A stretch of 64,000 nt of DNA from Agarivorans sp. TSD2052 (GCF_023238625.1 NZ_CP096670.1:1353501-1417500); one strand, 5' to 3'. Positions 26,935 through 37,187 are shown, numbered from the stretch's first letter. Made by a program: numbers and translations. Notes: a model not told the origin generated them from the letters alone.

Positions 26935-27837
26935 TTAAGCGCGAGCTAATATCTCTTTGAAAGCATGGCTCAAATCTTTATAGCGGAAGTTGAAACCGTC
27001 ATTAGTTAAGCGCTTTGGTAATACTTTTTGGCCACCAACAATCAGGCTGGCCATATCACCTAAGGCTGAATTCATTAGCCAAGCAGGGGTTCTCAGTAAG
27101 CAAGGGCGTTTTAGCTGCTTAGCTAAGGCCTCACTGAATGCTTGATTACTGACAGGGTTAGGGGCGGTTAGGTTATAAGCTCCCTGACAATGCTTATTGT
27201 TTAACAAAAATATAATCGCTTCTACCATATCGCTAATATGGATCCACGACATCTGCTGTTGACCATGGGCAATAGGCCCACCCAGACCTAATCTGAAAAC
27301 AGGAAGCAATTTAGACAATGCCCCCCCTTCGATACCTATCACCACCCCGGTGCGTAATAGGCAAACGCGAGTTTGCTCAGAAGCGGCTTGCAAAGCTATT
27401 TGTTCCCACTTTTTACAGACTTGATGAGGAAATGAGTCATCTTCGATAATGCTCGATTCATCGAGTTCTTGTTGACCCTGTTCGCCATAGTAGCCAACTG
27501 CGCTGCCGCTGATGAAGGTATGAGGGGGGTGTTCGCTTTGTTTAAATAGCTCGGCTATTTGCTCGGTGAGTTGCCAGCGGCTACTGCATATTCGTTGCTT
27601 TTGTTGCTCTGTCCAACGTTTATTGGCAATCGGCTCACCAGCCAAATTGATCACAGCGTCGTAGTCGTTTAAATCCTTTAGGTCCTTTAGCGAAGGTATT
27701 GCTAACAAATTATGACCGAGCTTTTGGTAAGCTTTTATAGGATTACGTGACAATACGGTTAGTTCGTGACTAAATTGTAAGTGTTTGACTAAACGGCAAC
27801 CGATAAAGCCGGTTCCGCCGGTGAGTAAAATCTTCAT
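26935..27837 (-). CDS. TIGR01777 family NAD(P)-dependent epimerase/dehydratase (YfcH-like)
   Basis: 300 residues, extended short-chain dehydrogenase. Nucleotide motif GGTGFIGCRLVKHL at the N-terminus, active-site YYGEQGQQELDE (Tyr), and the C-terminal DUF1731 block (TPAWLMNSALGDMASLIVGGQKVLPKRL). Close relative of E. coli YfcH; the true substrate is unknown. Its start lies 87 bases from the divergent folM, sharing a promoter region. Confidence 0.9.
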   Translation of the reverse strand: MKILLTGGTGFIGCRLVKHLQFSHELTVLSRNPIKAYQKLGHNLLAIPSLKDLKDLNDYDAVINLAGEPIANKRWTEQQKQRICSSRWQLTEQIAELFKQSEHPPHTFISGSAVGYYGEQGQQELDESSIIEDDSFPHQVCKKWEQIALQAASEQTRVCLLRTGVVIGIEGGALSKLLPVFRLGLGGPIAHGQQQMSWIHISDMVEAIIFLLNNKHCQGAYNLTAPNPVSNQAFSEALAKQLKRPCLLRTPAWLMNSALGDMASLIVGGQKVLPKRLTNDGFNFRYKDLSHAFKEILARA

Positions 27838-27923
27838 ATTATATACATAGTCCTTATCGAGGGCTTGTAATGTTACTCTTTGATTTAGTTAACAATAGCA
27901 GGTTTTTTTAGGATAGATAGATT

Positions 27924-28637
27924 ATGCCAACAGTTTTAATCACCGGTATTGGACGACGTTTAGGTTTTTTCCTTGCACATCAATTTCTTGATATGGGCTA
28001 TCAGGTGATCGGTCAATATCGCAGTGAGCGTGCAGAGCTTACTGCGTTACGCAATAAAGGGGTAACGCTTATTCAAGCTGATTTTAGCCTGCGTGAGCAG
28101 CTGATTGCTTTTACCGAAGAAATCAGCCTGCAATGCAAAAGCTTGGATGTGTTAGTTCACAATGCTTCACTGTTTGTTAAAGACGACCCTAAGCATAGTT
28201 GTTTACAACAAGCCGAATTTTTTGATGCGATGTATGCGGTACACATGTTGGCCCCAAAGCTTATCAATGAAGCCTTACACCCTGCATTGTTGAAAGCGAA
28301 GGGCTCTGTCGTCATGATGACCGATATATACGCCGACCAGCCACACTCTTTGTTTCGCTCTTATTGCGCCTCTAAAGCTGGTTTGGCCAATTTGATGAAA
28401 TCCTACGCGGGGCATTGGGCTCCAGAGGTTAGGGTCAATGCTATAGAACCGGGTCCCATGTTATTTTTGGACGAACACGACAAAGCGCATCGTGAACGGG
28501 TTATTGAGCAAACCCCCTTAGCTAAAGAGGGAGGCTTATTACCTATTTGGCAAACCATTCAGTTACTTATTACTAATGATTATCTCACTGCCTGCTCAAT
28601 TAAAGTCGACGGTGGTCGTTCGATGGCCCAGTGGTAA
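27924..28637 (+). CDS. folM: Dihydromonapterin reductase FolM
   Basis: 237-residue short-chain dehydrogenase that reduces dihydromonapterin (and dihydrofolate) with NADPH. TGIGRRLG near the N-terminus is the Arg-containing cofactor motif typical of pteridine reductases; catalytic YCASK occurs near residue 150 and NAIEPGPM follows. The last 42 bases overlap the end of the convergent folK-like gene, placing two pteridine-pathway genes tail to tail on opposite strands. Confidence 0.88.
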   Translation: MPTVLITGIGRRLGFFLAHQFLDMGYQVIGQYRSERAELTALRNKGVTLIQADFSLREQLIAFTEEISLQCKSLDVLVHNASLFVKDDPKHSCLQQAEFFDAMYAVHMLAPKLINEALHPALLKAKGSVVMMTDIYADQPHSLFRSYCASKAGLANLMKSYAGHWAPEVRVNAIEPGPMLFLDEHDKAHRERVIEQTPLAKEGGLLPIWQTIQLLITNDYLTACSIKVDGGRSMAQW

Positions 28638-29072
28638 GGTGTGTCCATGAGCATTTACTATTTCAAATTTGACGATACGTTCAAGCTCAGGCTGAGTCGC
28701 AAATAGTTGCTGCTTAAGAGGCGCTAAGAAAGGGTCAACAGTCAGTTGCTGTAAATCTTCAACTCGCTGAGCAGCACCGATGAGGTCGATATCTAGTGTG
28801 CGAGATTTACTGCTAGACAAGGGGTCTTTGCGATTTCTGCCAAAGCGATCTTCAAGTTGATTAAAGAACCTTTTTAAACAGGCTTCTGATTGCTGGCTAC
28901 TAAACCACATTAAACCGTTTACGAAGTCTTGCTCGGCGTCTATACCTAGCGGCGTAGTTTGGATAAATGCGCTAACAGTTATTGGGCTTAAGCGTTTACT
29001 TAATTGAACTACTGCTGCTGGGATATGCTGGAGGGGCCTAATGTTGCTGCCTAAACTGCAAAGATAGTACAT
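28596..29072 (-). CDS. folK: HPPK-like 6-hydroxymethyl-7,8-dihydropterin pyrophosphokinase
   Basis: 158 residues. YLCSLGSNI at the N-terminus, the QTTPLG block, FGRNR and SRTLDIDLI are HPPK landmarks, including the Mg-binding Asp pair (DIDLI). It transfers pyrophosphate from ATP to 6-hydroxymethyl-dihydropterin in folate synthesis. A main folK usually sits beside pcnB, so this may be a second copy; the DPLSSSKSRTLDIDL part is somewhat divergent. Convergent with folM, overlapping 42 bases at the 3' ends. Confidence 0.8.
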   Translation of the reverse strand: MYYLCSLGSNIRPLQHIPAAVVQLSKRLSPITVSAFIQTTPLGIDAEQDFVNGLMWFSSQQSEACLKRFFNQLEDRFGRNRKDPLSSSKSRTLDIDLIGAAQRVEDLQQLTVDPFLAPLKQQLFATQPELERIVKFEIVNAHGHTLPLGHRTTTVDFN

Positions 29073-29172
29073 CTATAGCTCCCTCTTACTGATTTGCATT
29101 TATTTAGCCTTTTAGTTAAGGCATATGCAAGCTAAACTGCTGAGCATGTTCAGTTATTTCTAGGAGTGAACG

Positions 29173-30228
29173 GTGAATCAACCCACCTCAATACGTGATG
29201 GCTTAGTCACCGCGGCTGCTTTAGTGGTTTTGTTGGCGGGATTAAAAGCCGCCACTGCAGTGCTAATTCCTTTTTTATTGTCGATGTTTATCGCAATTAT
29301 CGCCAGCCCAATTGTAAGCTTTTTGACGCGTTTTCGGATCCCTCGGGTTATATCAGTGATGATGGTATTGCTGTTTATCGTGTGCCTTATCTTGCTATTA
29401 GCGGGTGTAGTGGGGAGCTCTATTAGCGATTTCCGAGCTTCTATCCCCATCTATCGCGCACAATTGCTGGATTATTTAGCCGGGCTAGTCGCCTTAGCGG
29501 CTAAGTTTGATGTCGATTTATCAATGAGTATTGTTACCGACTATTTTGACCCGGGCATAATCCTTGGTTTGTTTGCTAATACTTTAACGGGATTGAGCGG
29601 TGCTGCAGCCAATATATTTATTATTTTGCTGGTCACTATTTTCATGTTACTTGAAGCAGATACCATGCCGCAGCGGATGCACGATGCTATCCACAATCCC
29701 GATGTACGTATGTCTCAGGTCAGTAAGTTTCTTAAAGCGGTGAATAGCTATATTGCGGTGAAAACCATGATTAGTTTATTTACGGCGATACCCATCACCA
29801 TCGTGTTGAGTTTGTTGGATTTAGATTACGCTATCTTGTGGGGGATTTTGGCCTTTTTACTGAATTATATTCCCAATGTGGGGTCGCTAATTGCTGCTGT
29901 TCCACCGGTATTATTAGCCCTTTTGCAACTTGGCGCTAGCCAATCTTTGGCGGTGGCGGGCTTATATGTATCAGTGAATTTGGTGATGGGCAATATTGTC
30001 GAACCTCGGATTATGGGGAAAGGTTTAGGCCTGTCCTCTTTGGTGGTGGTGTTATCATTGATTTTCTGGGGATGGCTATTTGGCAGCGTAGGTATGTTGT
30101 TGTCTGTACCCCTAACTATGATTATCAAAATTGGCTTAGAATCGAGCAATAGTGGCCATTGGTTCTCACGGATCTTGAGCCATCCAGATGATTTGAAAAA
30201 AGAGAGTAAACAAATAGATGAAGCTTGA
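29173..30228 (+). CDS. AI-2E family (PerM-like) membrane protein
   Basis: 351 residues from GTG with about seven helices. The family features are AAVLIPFLLSMFIAIIASPIVSFLTR at the start, ILLVTIFMLLEAD in the middle and NYIPNVGSLIAAVPPVLLALLQ plus EPRIMGKGLGLSSLVVVLSLIFWGWLFG near the end. Members export autoinducer-2 (TqsA) or act as sodium/proton antiporters; which applies is not visible. It overlaps the methyltransferase gene by 11 bases. Confidence 0.9.
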   Translation: MNQPTSIRDGLVTAAALVVLLAGLKAATAVLIPFLLSMFIAIIASPIVSFLTRFRIPRVISVMMVLLFIVCLILLLAGVVGSSISDFRASIPIYRAQLLDYLAGLVALAAKFDVDLSMSIVTDYFDPGIILGLFANTLTGLSGAAANIFIILLVTIFMLLEADTMPQRMHDAIHNPDVRMSQVSKFLKAVNSYIAVKTMISLFTAIPITIVLSLLDLDYAILWGILAFLLNYIPNVGSLIAAVPPVLLALLQLGASQSLAVAGLYVSVNLVMGNIVEPRIMGKGLGLSSLVVVLSLIFWGWLFGSVGMLLSVPLTMIIKIGLESSNSGHWFSRILSHPDDLKKESKQIDEA

Positions 30229-31105
30229 ACTTCCGCTATTAAATGAGCAGGCCTTGCGGGTTGTTCATGGCCGTGGGCACTGTATTAAAGGGGCTGAATC
30301 ATTCAATATTGAGTGGCTACCGCCCATTATGTTGATTGTGGCTTATGCACCTTTAACGAAAGAAATAACCACACAATTAGTGGATCAACTTAAAGAACAG
30401 CCATTGGTCGAAGGGATTTTTTTGCAACAACGCGATCAAGCTATGGCGCCAGTGAACCACTTGTGGGGGATAGAACAAACACCGAGTGAAGTGACCGAGT
30501 TTGGGCTTCGTTACAAAATTGAAGTGGGTACTCACCAAAATTTTGGTTTGTTCCTCGATATGGCCAAAGGGCGAGAATGGGTTAAACAACATTCTCAAGA
30601 TAAACAGGTTCTCAATCTATTTTCATATACCTGTGGTTTTGCTGTCGCGGCGATTGCTGGTGGCGCCAAATCGGTGGTTAATATTGATATGAGTAAAGCA
30701 GCCTTAAGTGTTGGCCGAGACAGTTTGCGACTTAACCAATTGGATGATAAAAAAGCTCGATTTTTTGGCCATGATTTATTTAAATCCTGGGGAAAACTAC
30801 GCAAACATGGCCCTTATGATTTAGTGATTGCTGATCCACCTTCAATGCAGAAGGGCAGTTTTTTGGTTGAAAAAGACTACCCTAGAATTATCCGTCAATT
30901 ACCTAGCTTGTTAACTGAAGATGGCATCGCCATGCTGTGTTTAAATGCGCCATGGTTAAGCAGAGCATTTATTTTAGATGTGATAGCTGAAGAGACACCA
31001 CAATTGCAATTGGTAGAGACGTTAGAGCGCCCAGCTTTAGTGTTAGAGAAAAGCCGAGATGATGGTTTGAAAGTACTCATATTTAAGAACCATTCCCTTA
31101 AATAA
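30218..31105 (+). CDS. Class I SAM-dependent methyltransferase (RlmI-like)
   Basis: 295 residues. FGLFLDMAKGREWVKQ precedes motif I (VLNLFSYTCGFAVAAIAGGAK), the acidic motif II (NIDMSKAAL) and motif IV (ADPPSMQKG), the pattern of rRNA m5C/m2G methyltransferases of the RlmI/RlmK kind. It lacks the N-terminal PUA domain of RlmI. The catalytic Cys region is LCLNAPWL. Likely an rRNA or other RNA methyltransferase, target unknown. Start overlaps the AI-2E gene. Confidence 0.82.
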   Translation: MKLELPLLNEQALRVVHGRGHCIKGAESFNIEWLPPIMLIVAYAPLTKEITTQLVDQLKEQPLVEGIFLQQRDQAMAPVNHLWGIEQTPSEVTEFGLRYKIEVGTHQNFGLFLDMAKGREWVKQHSQDKQVLNLFSYTCGFAVAAIAGGAKSVVNIDMSKAALSVGRDSLRLNQLDDKKARFFGHDLFKSWGKLRKHGPYDLVIADPPSMQKGSFLVEKDYPRIIRQLPSLLTEDGIAMLCLNAPWLSRAFILDVIAEETPQLQLVETLERPALVLEKSRDDGLKVLIFKNHSLK

Positions 31106-31139
31106 CAATAAACTTCACAATTCGGGCTTTCACTAAGGT

Positions 31140-31208
31140 GCTTAGCCTAGCTGTTAAGATAGCTCTGCTAAGCTTGTATTAGTCTTTGATTAAAAGGGCT
31201 AATACAAG
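31140..31208 (+). promoter_or_regulatory. Two back-to-back stem-loops in the DUF1538 leader
   Basis: GCTTAGC/GCTAAGC (31140-31146 with 31167-31173) and CTTGTATTAG/CTAATACAAG (31173-31182 with 31199-31208) form consecutive hairpins. The second ten-pair stem runs into the Shine-Dalgarno AAGGAG (31206-31211), so it could control translation of the DUF1538 gene at 31217. Confidence 0.55.
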
Positions 31209-31216
31209 GAGTTAGT

Positions 31217-31951
31217 ATGGGCTTTCGCTTGTCTCACTTATTTTCCTCTCTATTAAAAAGCCTTCGTGATATCTCACCCATTGTGGTGGTGATATTGTTC
31301 TTTCAGCTTTTCGTTCTCGATAGCCCGCTACCTAATGTATTAAGTATTTTGTCCGGCACTGCCATGGTCGTAGTAGGGCTGACCTTTTTTGTAATGGGAT
31401 TAGAACTGGGCTTATTTCCTATTGGCGAAAATCTTGCTCATGCATTTGCGAACAAAGGCAGTTTGAGCGCTTTACTGGCTTTTGCATTTTGTTTGGGTTT
31501 TGGTACCACCATTGCTGAGCCCGCTTTGGTGGCGGTAGCCAAGGAAGCGGCAGAGGTTGCCGCGCAGGCATTACATATTGAAAATTCCGAAGCAAGCATG
31601 TCTGAATATGCAGCCGGATTACGTTTGAGCGTGGCCTTTGCGGTGGGGTTCGCCATCGTTATTGGGGTCGTAAGAATCATCAAAGGCTGGCCCTTATATC
31701 AAATTATTATTGGTGGCTACTTGCTTATTGTTGTTCTCACTTTGTTTGCACCGCAAGAAATTATTGGTATCGCCTATGATTCTGGCGGGGTGACTACGTC
31801 TACCATAACAGTGCCTTTAGTCACCGCATTGGGGGTAGGTTTGGCAGCTTCGATTAAGGGAAGAAATCCCTTGCTCGATGGTTTTGGTCTCATCGCCTTA
31901 GCCTCGCTTACTCCAATCATGTTTGTGATGCTGTACGGGATTATCTATTGA
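31217..31951 (+). CDS. DUF1538 membrane protein, first half-gene
   Basis: 244 residues, six or so helices. The conserved DUF1538 signatures are [22 protein letters not shown] and [21 protein letters not shown], the latter resembling ion/substrate-coordinating re-entrant segments. DUF1538 is often present as a duplicated unit; here the two copies are separate genes overlapping by 4 bases with the next one. No transport substrate is known. A PII-like protein gene follows, suggesting regulation by nucleotide binding. Confidence 0.88.
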   Translation: MGFRLSHLFSSLLKSLRDISPIVVVILFFQLFVLDSPLPNVLSILSGTAMVVVGLTFFVMGLELGLFPIGENLAHAFANKGSLSALLAFAFCLGFGTTIAEPALVAVAKEAAEVAAQALHIENSEASMSEYAAGLRLSVAFAVGFAIVIGVVRIIKGWPLYQIIIGGYLLIVVLTLFAPQEIIGIAYDSGGVTTSTITVPLVTALGVGLAASIKGRNPLLDGFGLIALASLTPIMFVMLYGIIY

Positions 31952-32745
31952 TGGTTGCTTTCTTAGCATTTATTGAAACCCTATTTAGCACCCTTGGAGA
32001 CTTGCTTCCTATTGTGGTGACTATTTTAGTATTTCAATACTTCATCATTAAAAAGCCCTTACATCAGCCAAAACAGTTATTGCTTGGTGTGCTGTTTGTC
32101 ATTCTAGGTATGGTGTTGTTTTTGTTAGGTTTAGAGCAAGCTTTATTCCCTTTAGGCCAATCCATGGCCAAGCAGCTTACCAGTACTGATTTTCTAGGCT
32201 TAAGTGATTCAGTGCCCTATGTGGTATCTGAACATTGGACTGCTTATGCGTGGATTTACTTTTTTTCTGCCGCTATTGGTTTTAGTACCACGATTGCCGA
32301 GCCGTCTTTGCTGGCGGTTGCAATTAAAGCAAATGCTGTATCGGGTGGTGCGGTATCGGTGGGTGGCCTGCGTATCTCAGTAGCCTTCGGCGTAGCTTTT
32401 GGTTTGGCTCTAGGCAGTTATCGAATCGTCGTCGGTGATCCACTGCACTATTACATCATTGCGGGCTATGTGCTGGTGGTTATACAAACAGTATTTGCGC
32501 CTAAAGCTATCGTGCCGTTGGCGTACGATAGCGGTGGTGTCACTACCTCTACGGTAACGGTGCCTCTGGTTACCGCGTTAGGTTTGGGGTTAGCCGAATC
32601 GGTGCCAGGCCGTAGCCCCCTATTAGACGGCTTTGGTTTAATCGCTTTTGCTAGTTTGTTCCCGATTATTTCTGTATTGGCCTACGCGCAAATGACCCAT
32701 TATTTAGCTCGATATACTTTGTCAGGAGATGACGATGAAATTTAA
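31948..32745 (+). CDS. DUF1538 membrane protein, second half-gene
   Basis: 265 residues, paralogous to the upstream gene: [23 protein letters not shown] and [45 protein letters not shown] align with it residue by residue. The two probably make a heteromeric transporter or channel. Start overlaps the upstream stop by four bases, and its end overlaps the PII-like gene by 11 bases, so the trio is translationally coupled. Confidence 0.88.
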   Translation: MMVAFLAFIETLFSTLGDLLPIVVTILVFQYFIIKKPLHQPKQLLLGVLFVILGMVLFLLGLEQALFPLGQSMAKQLTSTDFLGLSDSVPYVVSEHWTAYAWIYFFSAAIGFSTTIAEPSLLAVAIKANAVSGGAVSVGGLRISVAFGVAFGLALGSYRIVVGDPLHYYIIAGYVLVVIQTVFAPKAIVPLAYDSGGVTTSTVTVPLVTALGLGLAESVPGRSPLLDGFGLIAFASLFPIISVLAYAQMTHYLARYTLSGDDDEI

Positions 32746-33088
32746 ATTGATTTTAGCTTTTGTTGACGATCAAAAAACGACCGTTGTGTTGGACTCTGCA
32801 CGGGCTGCAGGCGCAACAGGAGCAACGGTTATCAATAATGCTCGCGGCGAGGGGGTTCATCGAAAAAAGACCTTTTTTGGCTTAAATTTAGAATCTCAAC
32901 GTGACGTATTACTCTTTGTAGTAGAGAGTCATTTAGCTAAACCTATTCTGAATACCATTAGTGCCGTGGCAGAGTTTGATCAAGAAGAAGGCCAAGGTAT
33001 CGCTGTATTATTAGATGTTGAGGAGGCAGTAGGGGTCGCCCATCAAATTCAAGCTTTAACCCATAAAGTGCCACTTGATCAGGAGTAA
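32735..33088 (+). CDS. PII-like (P-II superfamily) regulatory protein
   Basis: 117 residues. The N-terminus [39 protein letters not shown] resembles the PII fold, and the stretch EEGQGIAVLLDVEEAVG resembles the B-loop. The T-loop is short and lacks the uridylylated Tyr (reads RGEGVHRKKTFFGL), so it is not GlnB/GlnK. ATG 32735 is chosen because AGGAG (32724-32728) leaves a proper spacing; ATG 32729 is too close. Its position behind two DUF1538 genes suggests it gates that transporter, as GlnK gates AmtB (inference). Confidence 0.8.
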   Translation: MKFKLILAFVDDQKTTVVLDSARAAGATGATVINNARGEGVHRKKTFFGLNLESQRDVLLFVVESHLAKPILNTISAVAEFDQEEGQGIAVLLDVEEAVGVAHQIQALTHKVPLDQE

Positions 33089-33140
33089 CTCAGTGAGTTG
33101 TGAATAAGTATTCGTTCAAGATGCAGTAAACTCATAGTTT

Positions 33141-33203
33141 TGTGTATAACTTTTGGGTTTTGGCATTGTTATCCACACAATCTGTGGATTAATATGTGTA
33201 TGA
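33141..33203. other. Cluster of DnaA-box sequences
   Basis: Within 63 bases: TGTGTATAA (33141-33149), TTATCCACA (33169-33177, perfect R1-type), TGTGGATTA (33183-33191) and the near match TGTGTATGA (33195-33203). A T-rich tract follows to about 33320. No replication gene is adjacent, so a DnaA-binding control or titration site is more likely than an origin. Confidence 0.5.
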
Positions 33204-33586
33204 CAGCGGTGTTTTATTTTATGTTGTTGTTTTTAAAGGTTTTTGTTTGTTGTGCAAAAAAGAAGCGCCCGATTTGACGCTTTATTATAAGTATCGTTTT
33301 TCAAGTTTATTTCTCTTTATTTATTGGATTATTGAGTCATAAATAGCAGTGTGATTCAAGCTTACCTTATTTGTTGATTATGCCCTGAGTCATTTTTTGA
33401 GTTTACGCCCCCACATTTCATTGATGTCGGGGTGTCGATTCGCTGATTAATGGCTTGGTTGAAGTTTGTCTGTAAGGCAAAAAAACACGTTTCTGCAAAA
33501 TATGTTGTCAATCACCCTTACCGCTGGGCAAGCCGCTTTGAATCAACATGCAGAGATTTGTAAACCTATACTGTAGCGAATTATAG
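33204..33586. other. A/T-rich intergenic stretch without a gene
   Basis: Remainder of the 550-base gap between the PII-like gene and pta. T-rich on the plus strand up to 33320; no ORF with a ribosome binding site and no clear promoter seen. Confidence 0.5.
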
Positions 33587-33616
33587 GTAAAAAAAAAGCC
33601 GATCATAAGATCGGCT
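33587..33616 (-). terminator. Terminator of the ackA-pta operon
   Basis: Minus strand: AGCCGATC / GATCGGCT with a four-base loop followed by a run of about nine T, 23 bases after the pta stop. Confidence 0.93.
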
Positions 33617-33638
33617 TCTATGGCTAATTGCGGTGTAA

Positions 33639-35774
33639 CTATTTGCGTTGACCTGCTTGAATCGCCGTTAAGGCAATGGTGTAAACAATATCGTCTACCA
33701 ATGCACCACGGGATAGATCGTTCACCGGCTTAGCCATGCCTTGCAGCATAGGGCCAATACTAATTAGGTCTGCGCTACGCTGTACCGCTTTATAAGTTGT
33801 GTTGCCGGTATTCAAGTCAGGGAAGATGAATACCGTGGCTTTACCTGCAACAGGGCTATTAGGCGCTTTGCTTTTAGCCACATTTTCCATGATAGCCGCA
33901 TCATATTGCAGGGGACCGTCGATGATGAGTTCAGGACGACGTTCTTTAGCAATTTTGGTGGCTTCTCGTACTTTTTCAACGTCTGAACCCGAACCAGAGC
34001 TACCGGTTGAGTAGCTAATCATTGCTACTCGTGGCTCAATACCAAAGGCTTCAGCTGACTCTGCTGATTGAATGGCGATATCAGCTAGCTGCTCTGCAGT
34101 TGGATCAGGGTTAATTGCACAGTCTCCGTATACTAATACTTGATCAGGCAAGAGCATGAAGAAGATTGAACTGACTAAGTTATACCCTGGTGCAGTTTTA
34201 ATTAGCTGCAGAGGTGGGCGAATGGTATTAGCGGTAGTATTTACCGCACCAGACACCAAGCCGTCAACTTCGTCGTTGGCTAACATCATAGTGCCTAGAA
34301 CAACGTTGTCTTCTAACTGTTCTTTGGCTACCACTTCGGTTAAGCCTTTGCCTTTGCGTAATTCAACCATAGGCGCAACATATTTAGACTGAATATCGCT
34401 AGGGTTAAAAATTTCTACATTTTCGCCCAGCACAACACCTTGCTGATGAGCAATACGTTGGATGATATCAGGGTCACCTAATAAAACAGGACGGGCAATA
34501 CCACGTTGTGCACAAATAGCCGCTGCTGCGATAGTGCGAGGTTCTTCGCCTTCAGGCAATACAATACGTTTGTTTGCATTGCGAGCCATTTCTGTTAATT
34601 GGTAGCGGAAAGCAGGTGGAGATAAACGACGAGCGCGTGCTGAGATTGCCGTTAATGATTCAATCCAATGTTTGTCAATGTGACCTGCTACGTAATCTTG
34701 AACCAGCTCTATGCGGTGCGAATCATCTACCGGTATTTCAGCATTGAAGCTTTGCAGCGCCAACGAGGTTTGCCAAGTATTAGAATTGATCAGCATGACC
34801 GGTAAGCCGGTAGCAAATGCTCGCTCACAAAGTTTTAATACTTGAGGTTCTGGTTGGTATCCGCCCGTTAACAATAGCGCACCAATTTTCACTCCATTCA
34901 TCGACGCTAAACAAGCCGATACGATGACATCAGAGCGATCGCCAGAGGTGACCAGTAAGCTACCTGCTTTAAAATGCTCAACCATATTAGGAATACTGCG
35001 GGCACAGAAGGTTACTCGGCCAAGGCGAGTATCCATATCGCCTTCATTGATAATCACAGCATTTAAATGATTCGCCAAATCTTTAGCACGAGGTGCAACT
35101 AATGGGGCATTCCAAGGAATACAGCCTAAGATGCGCAGCGGGCTTTTACCAAACATCTGCAGTACTTCAAGATTGGTCGAATGATCTGATTTGTTATCAA
35201 ACATTTCGGTAAGGTCAGGACGAGTAATTTCATGCTCGTCGATAGGCGCCCCTACTTTGTTGATGATACAACCAATGATGCGTTTGTTTTTCAAGCCACC
35301 AAAGTTGTTGCAGGCTATCTCCATACGCTCTTTTAATTGCTGCGAAGTATCGCCGCCGGGGTTGGTTACAAATACCATATCGGCATCTAACGCTTTAGCA
35401 ATACCGTAGTTTACGTTAGTTGCATAAGGTGATTCAGAGGTAGGCACTAAACCTTCCACCACCACAATTTCTGCCCCTAAGGTTGCCGAATTAAAACGGG
35501 CAACAATACCTTCAAGTAAATCATCAATTTGATTAGCACTTATCAGGTTTTCTGCGTAAGACTGAGTAAATGGCTCTGGGGGAATAATATTTGACGCTTG
35601 GCGGATAATTGCTGTTGAGCGTTCTGCGCCTTTTTCACGGCTTTTGGGTTGAGCAATAGGCTTAAAGAAGTTTACGTTTACGCCATTGCGTTCCATTGCG
35701 CGAACCATACCTAGACTGACGGATGTTACACCAACACCGACGCCAACTGGGATTAACATAATTGTACGAGCCAC
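33639..35774 (-). CDS. pta: Phosphate acetyltransferase
   Basis: 711 residues; converts acetyl-CoA and phosphate to acetyl-phosphate. Three parts as in the long enterobacterial form: N-terminal P-loop-like domain ([22 protein letters not shown]), a DRTGG domain (~215-330) and the C-terminal catalytic PTA domain (~390-705: [74 protein letters not shown]). Second gene of the ackA-pta operon, 71 bases after ackA. Works with AckA to make acetate and ATP from pyruvate cleavage. Confidence 0.97.
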   Translation of the reverse strand: MARTIMLIPVGVGVGVTSVSLGMVRAMERNGVNVNFFKPIAQPKSREKGAERSTAIIRQASNIIPPEPFTQSYAENLISANQIDDLLEGIVARFNSATLGAEIVVVEGLVPTSESPYATNVNYGIAKALDADMVFVTNPGGDTSQQLKERMEIACNNFGGLKNKRIIGCIINKVGAPIDEHEITRPDLTEMFDNKSDHSTNLEVLQMFGKSPLRILGCIPWNAPLVAPRAKDLANHLNAVIINEGDMDTRLGRVTFCARSIPNMVEHFKAGSLLVTSGDRSDVIVSACLASMNGVKIGALLLTGGYQPEPQVLKLCERAFATGLPVMLINSNTWQTSLALQSFNAEIPVDDSHRIELVQDYVAGHIDKHWIESLTAISARARRLSPPAFRYQLTEMARNANKRIVLPEGEEPRTIAAAAICAQRGIARPVLLGDPDIIQRIAHQQGVVLGENVEIFNPSDIQSKYVAPMVELRKGKGLTEVVAKEQLEDNVVLGTMMLANDEVDGLVSGAVNTTANTIRPPLQLIKTAPGYNLVSSIFFMLLPDQVLVYGDCAINPDPTAEQLADIAIQSAESAEAFGIEPRVAMISYSTGSSGSGSDVEKVREATKIAKERRPELIIDGPLQYDAAIMENVAKSKAPNSPVAGKATVFIFPDLNTGNTTYKAVQRSADLISIGPMLQGMAKPVNDLSRGALVDDIVYTIALTAIQAGQRK

Positions 35775-35803
35775 GGCTGTACCTCTTAAGTTAAGTAGTA
35801 GAA

Positions 35804-35827
35804 AAGGTTAAGCTAGTGCTTAACCTT
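35804..35827 (-). terminator. Intercistronic hairpin between ackA and pta
   Basis: AAGGTTAAGC / GCTTAACCTT, a ten-pair stem with a four-base loop, followed on the minus strand by TTCT. It could partly attenuate pta. Confidence 0.6.
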
Positions 35828-35845
35828 GATAGTGTTTCAGTATGA

Positions 35846-37045
35846 CTACTGAGTTAATGCTACTGCATCTTGTGCAATAACCATTTCTTCATTGGTTGGA
35901 ATAACTAAAATGGGTCTGCTATCGCTGGTGCCAATATTACCTGAATGACCAAAACGCGCATCCAAATTAGCTTGCTCATCTAGGCTAAAACCAAGCAAAG
36001 CCAGTTTTTCAACTGTCAGCTTACGCACTAAGGCCGAGTTTTCACCAATACCACCAGTAAATACTAAGGCATCTAATTTACCGTCCATGGAAGCAGCGTA
36101 AGACATAATGCTCTTAGCTAAACGGTAACAGAATACGTTCATCGCACGAATAGCGGCTTCTTTGCCTTCTGCGTAGCCCTCTTCAGCAAAGCGACAATCG
36201 CTACTTACTTCAGTTAGACCCATTAGCCCTGACTGTTTGTGTAGCATGTTATTGACTTCGGTTAAGGTGTAACCTTCACGGTCTACTAAGTGGAAAATAA
36301 TAGCAGGATCAATATCGCCACAACGGGTTCCCATTACTAGGCCTTCTAGCGGTGTTAAGCCCATGCTGGTATCAAAGCTTTTACCGTTTTTAACCGCACA
36401 AATCGACGCGCCATTACCTAGGTGAGCGGTAATTACATTGGTATCTTCTATTGCTAGGCCTAAAGTTGCTGATGCTTCGCGAGCAACGAACAAGTGGCTA
36501 GTGCCGTGCATACCGTAGCGGCGGATACCTTTCTCGCGGTATAGCTTGTAAGGTAGAGCATATAGGTATGAGCTTTCAGGCATTGTTTGGTGGAAGGCGG
36601 TGTCAAATACGGCCACATGAGGGCGTTTAGGGAAACAAGCTTGAGCTGCTCTAATACCAATTAATGCGGCAGGGTTATGCAGTGGAGCTAGGCCTGAGCA
36701 CTCTTGAATACCGGCGACTACGGCTTCAGTAATGATAGCCGATTGAGTGAACTTCTCTCCGCCATGAACAACACGGTGACCAATAGCAACAATGTCTTCT
36801 AAGATCTCTGGGCTTTCTTCCAGAATATTCTTAACGATAAACTCAATCGCTTCTCGGTGAGCCGCATAAGCGCCTAAACTCGCTTCTTGTTTGGTACCTT
36901 GGTTTTTCCACTTGAGGCGAGCATCTTCCAAATTGAAGCATTCTGCCAAGCCTGAAATTATTTCTTGGCCATTCTCGGCATTCAGCACGGCAAATTTTAG
37001 TGAAGAACTACCGCAGTTAAGAACGAGTACTAGCTTATTGCTCAT
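35846..37045 (-). CDS. ackA: Acetate kinase
   Basis: 399 residues; phosphorylates ADP from acetyl-phosphate. ASKHA-fold signatures: [14 protein letters not shown] at the N-terminus, [32 protein letters not shown] and FTGGIGENS; all catalytic regions intact. First gene of ackA-pta. Two FNR-like sites lie in the upstream gap (37174-37187, 37313-37326), consistent with anaerobic control. Confidence 0.97.
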   Translation of the reverse strand: MSNKLVLVLNCGSSSLKFAVLNAENGQEIISGLAECFNLEDARLKWKNQGTKQEASLGAYAAHREAIEFIVKNILEESPEILEDIVAIGHRVVHGGEKFTQSAIITEAVVAGIQECSGLAPLHNPAALIGIRAAQACFPKRPHVAVFDTAFHQTMPESSYLYALPYKLYREKGIRRYGMHGTSHLFVAREASATLGLAIEDTNVITAHLGNGASICAVKNGKSFDTSMGLTPLEGLVMGTRCGDIDPAIIFHLVDREGYTLTEVNNMLHKQSGLMGLTEVSSDCRFAEEGYAEGKEAAIRAMNVFCYRLAKSIMSYAASMDGKLDALVFTGGIGENSALVRKLTVEKLALLGFSLDEQANLDARFGHSGNIGTSDSRPILVIPTNEEMVIAQDAVALTQ

Positions 37046-37173
37046 CTATAGACACCTGTTGTTGAATTTGTTCAATTATAGTCAGTGAAAGGAAAAACGT
37101 AGGGAGTAGTAGACACGTTTTCCATTTCAAACGATCAATTACAGACACCGCCCAATTAAATTGGCCTAGTGAC

Positions 37174-37187
37174 TTGGTCTCAATCAA
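37174..37187. promoter_or_regulatory. FNR-like site upstream of ackA
   Basis: TTGGT-CTCA-ATCAA, one mismatch from the FNR consensus TTGAT-N4-ATCAA, about 135 bases before the ackA start. Confidence 0.6.

Noticed and set aside
33141-33203. DnaA-box cluster as the replication origin
   Set aside because: No dnaA, dnaN or mnmG genes and no 13-mer repeats nearby; kept only as a DnaA-binding candidate.
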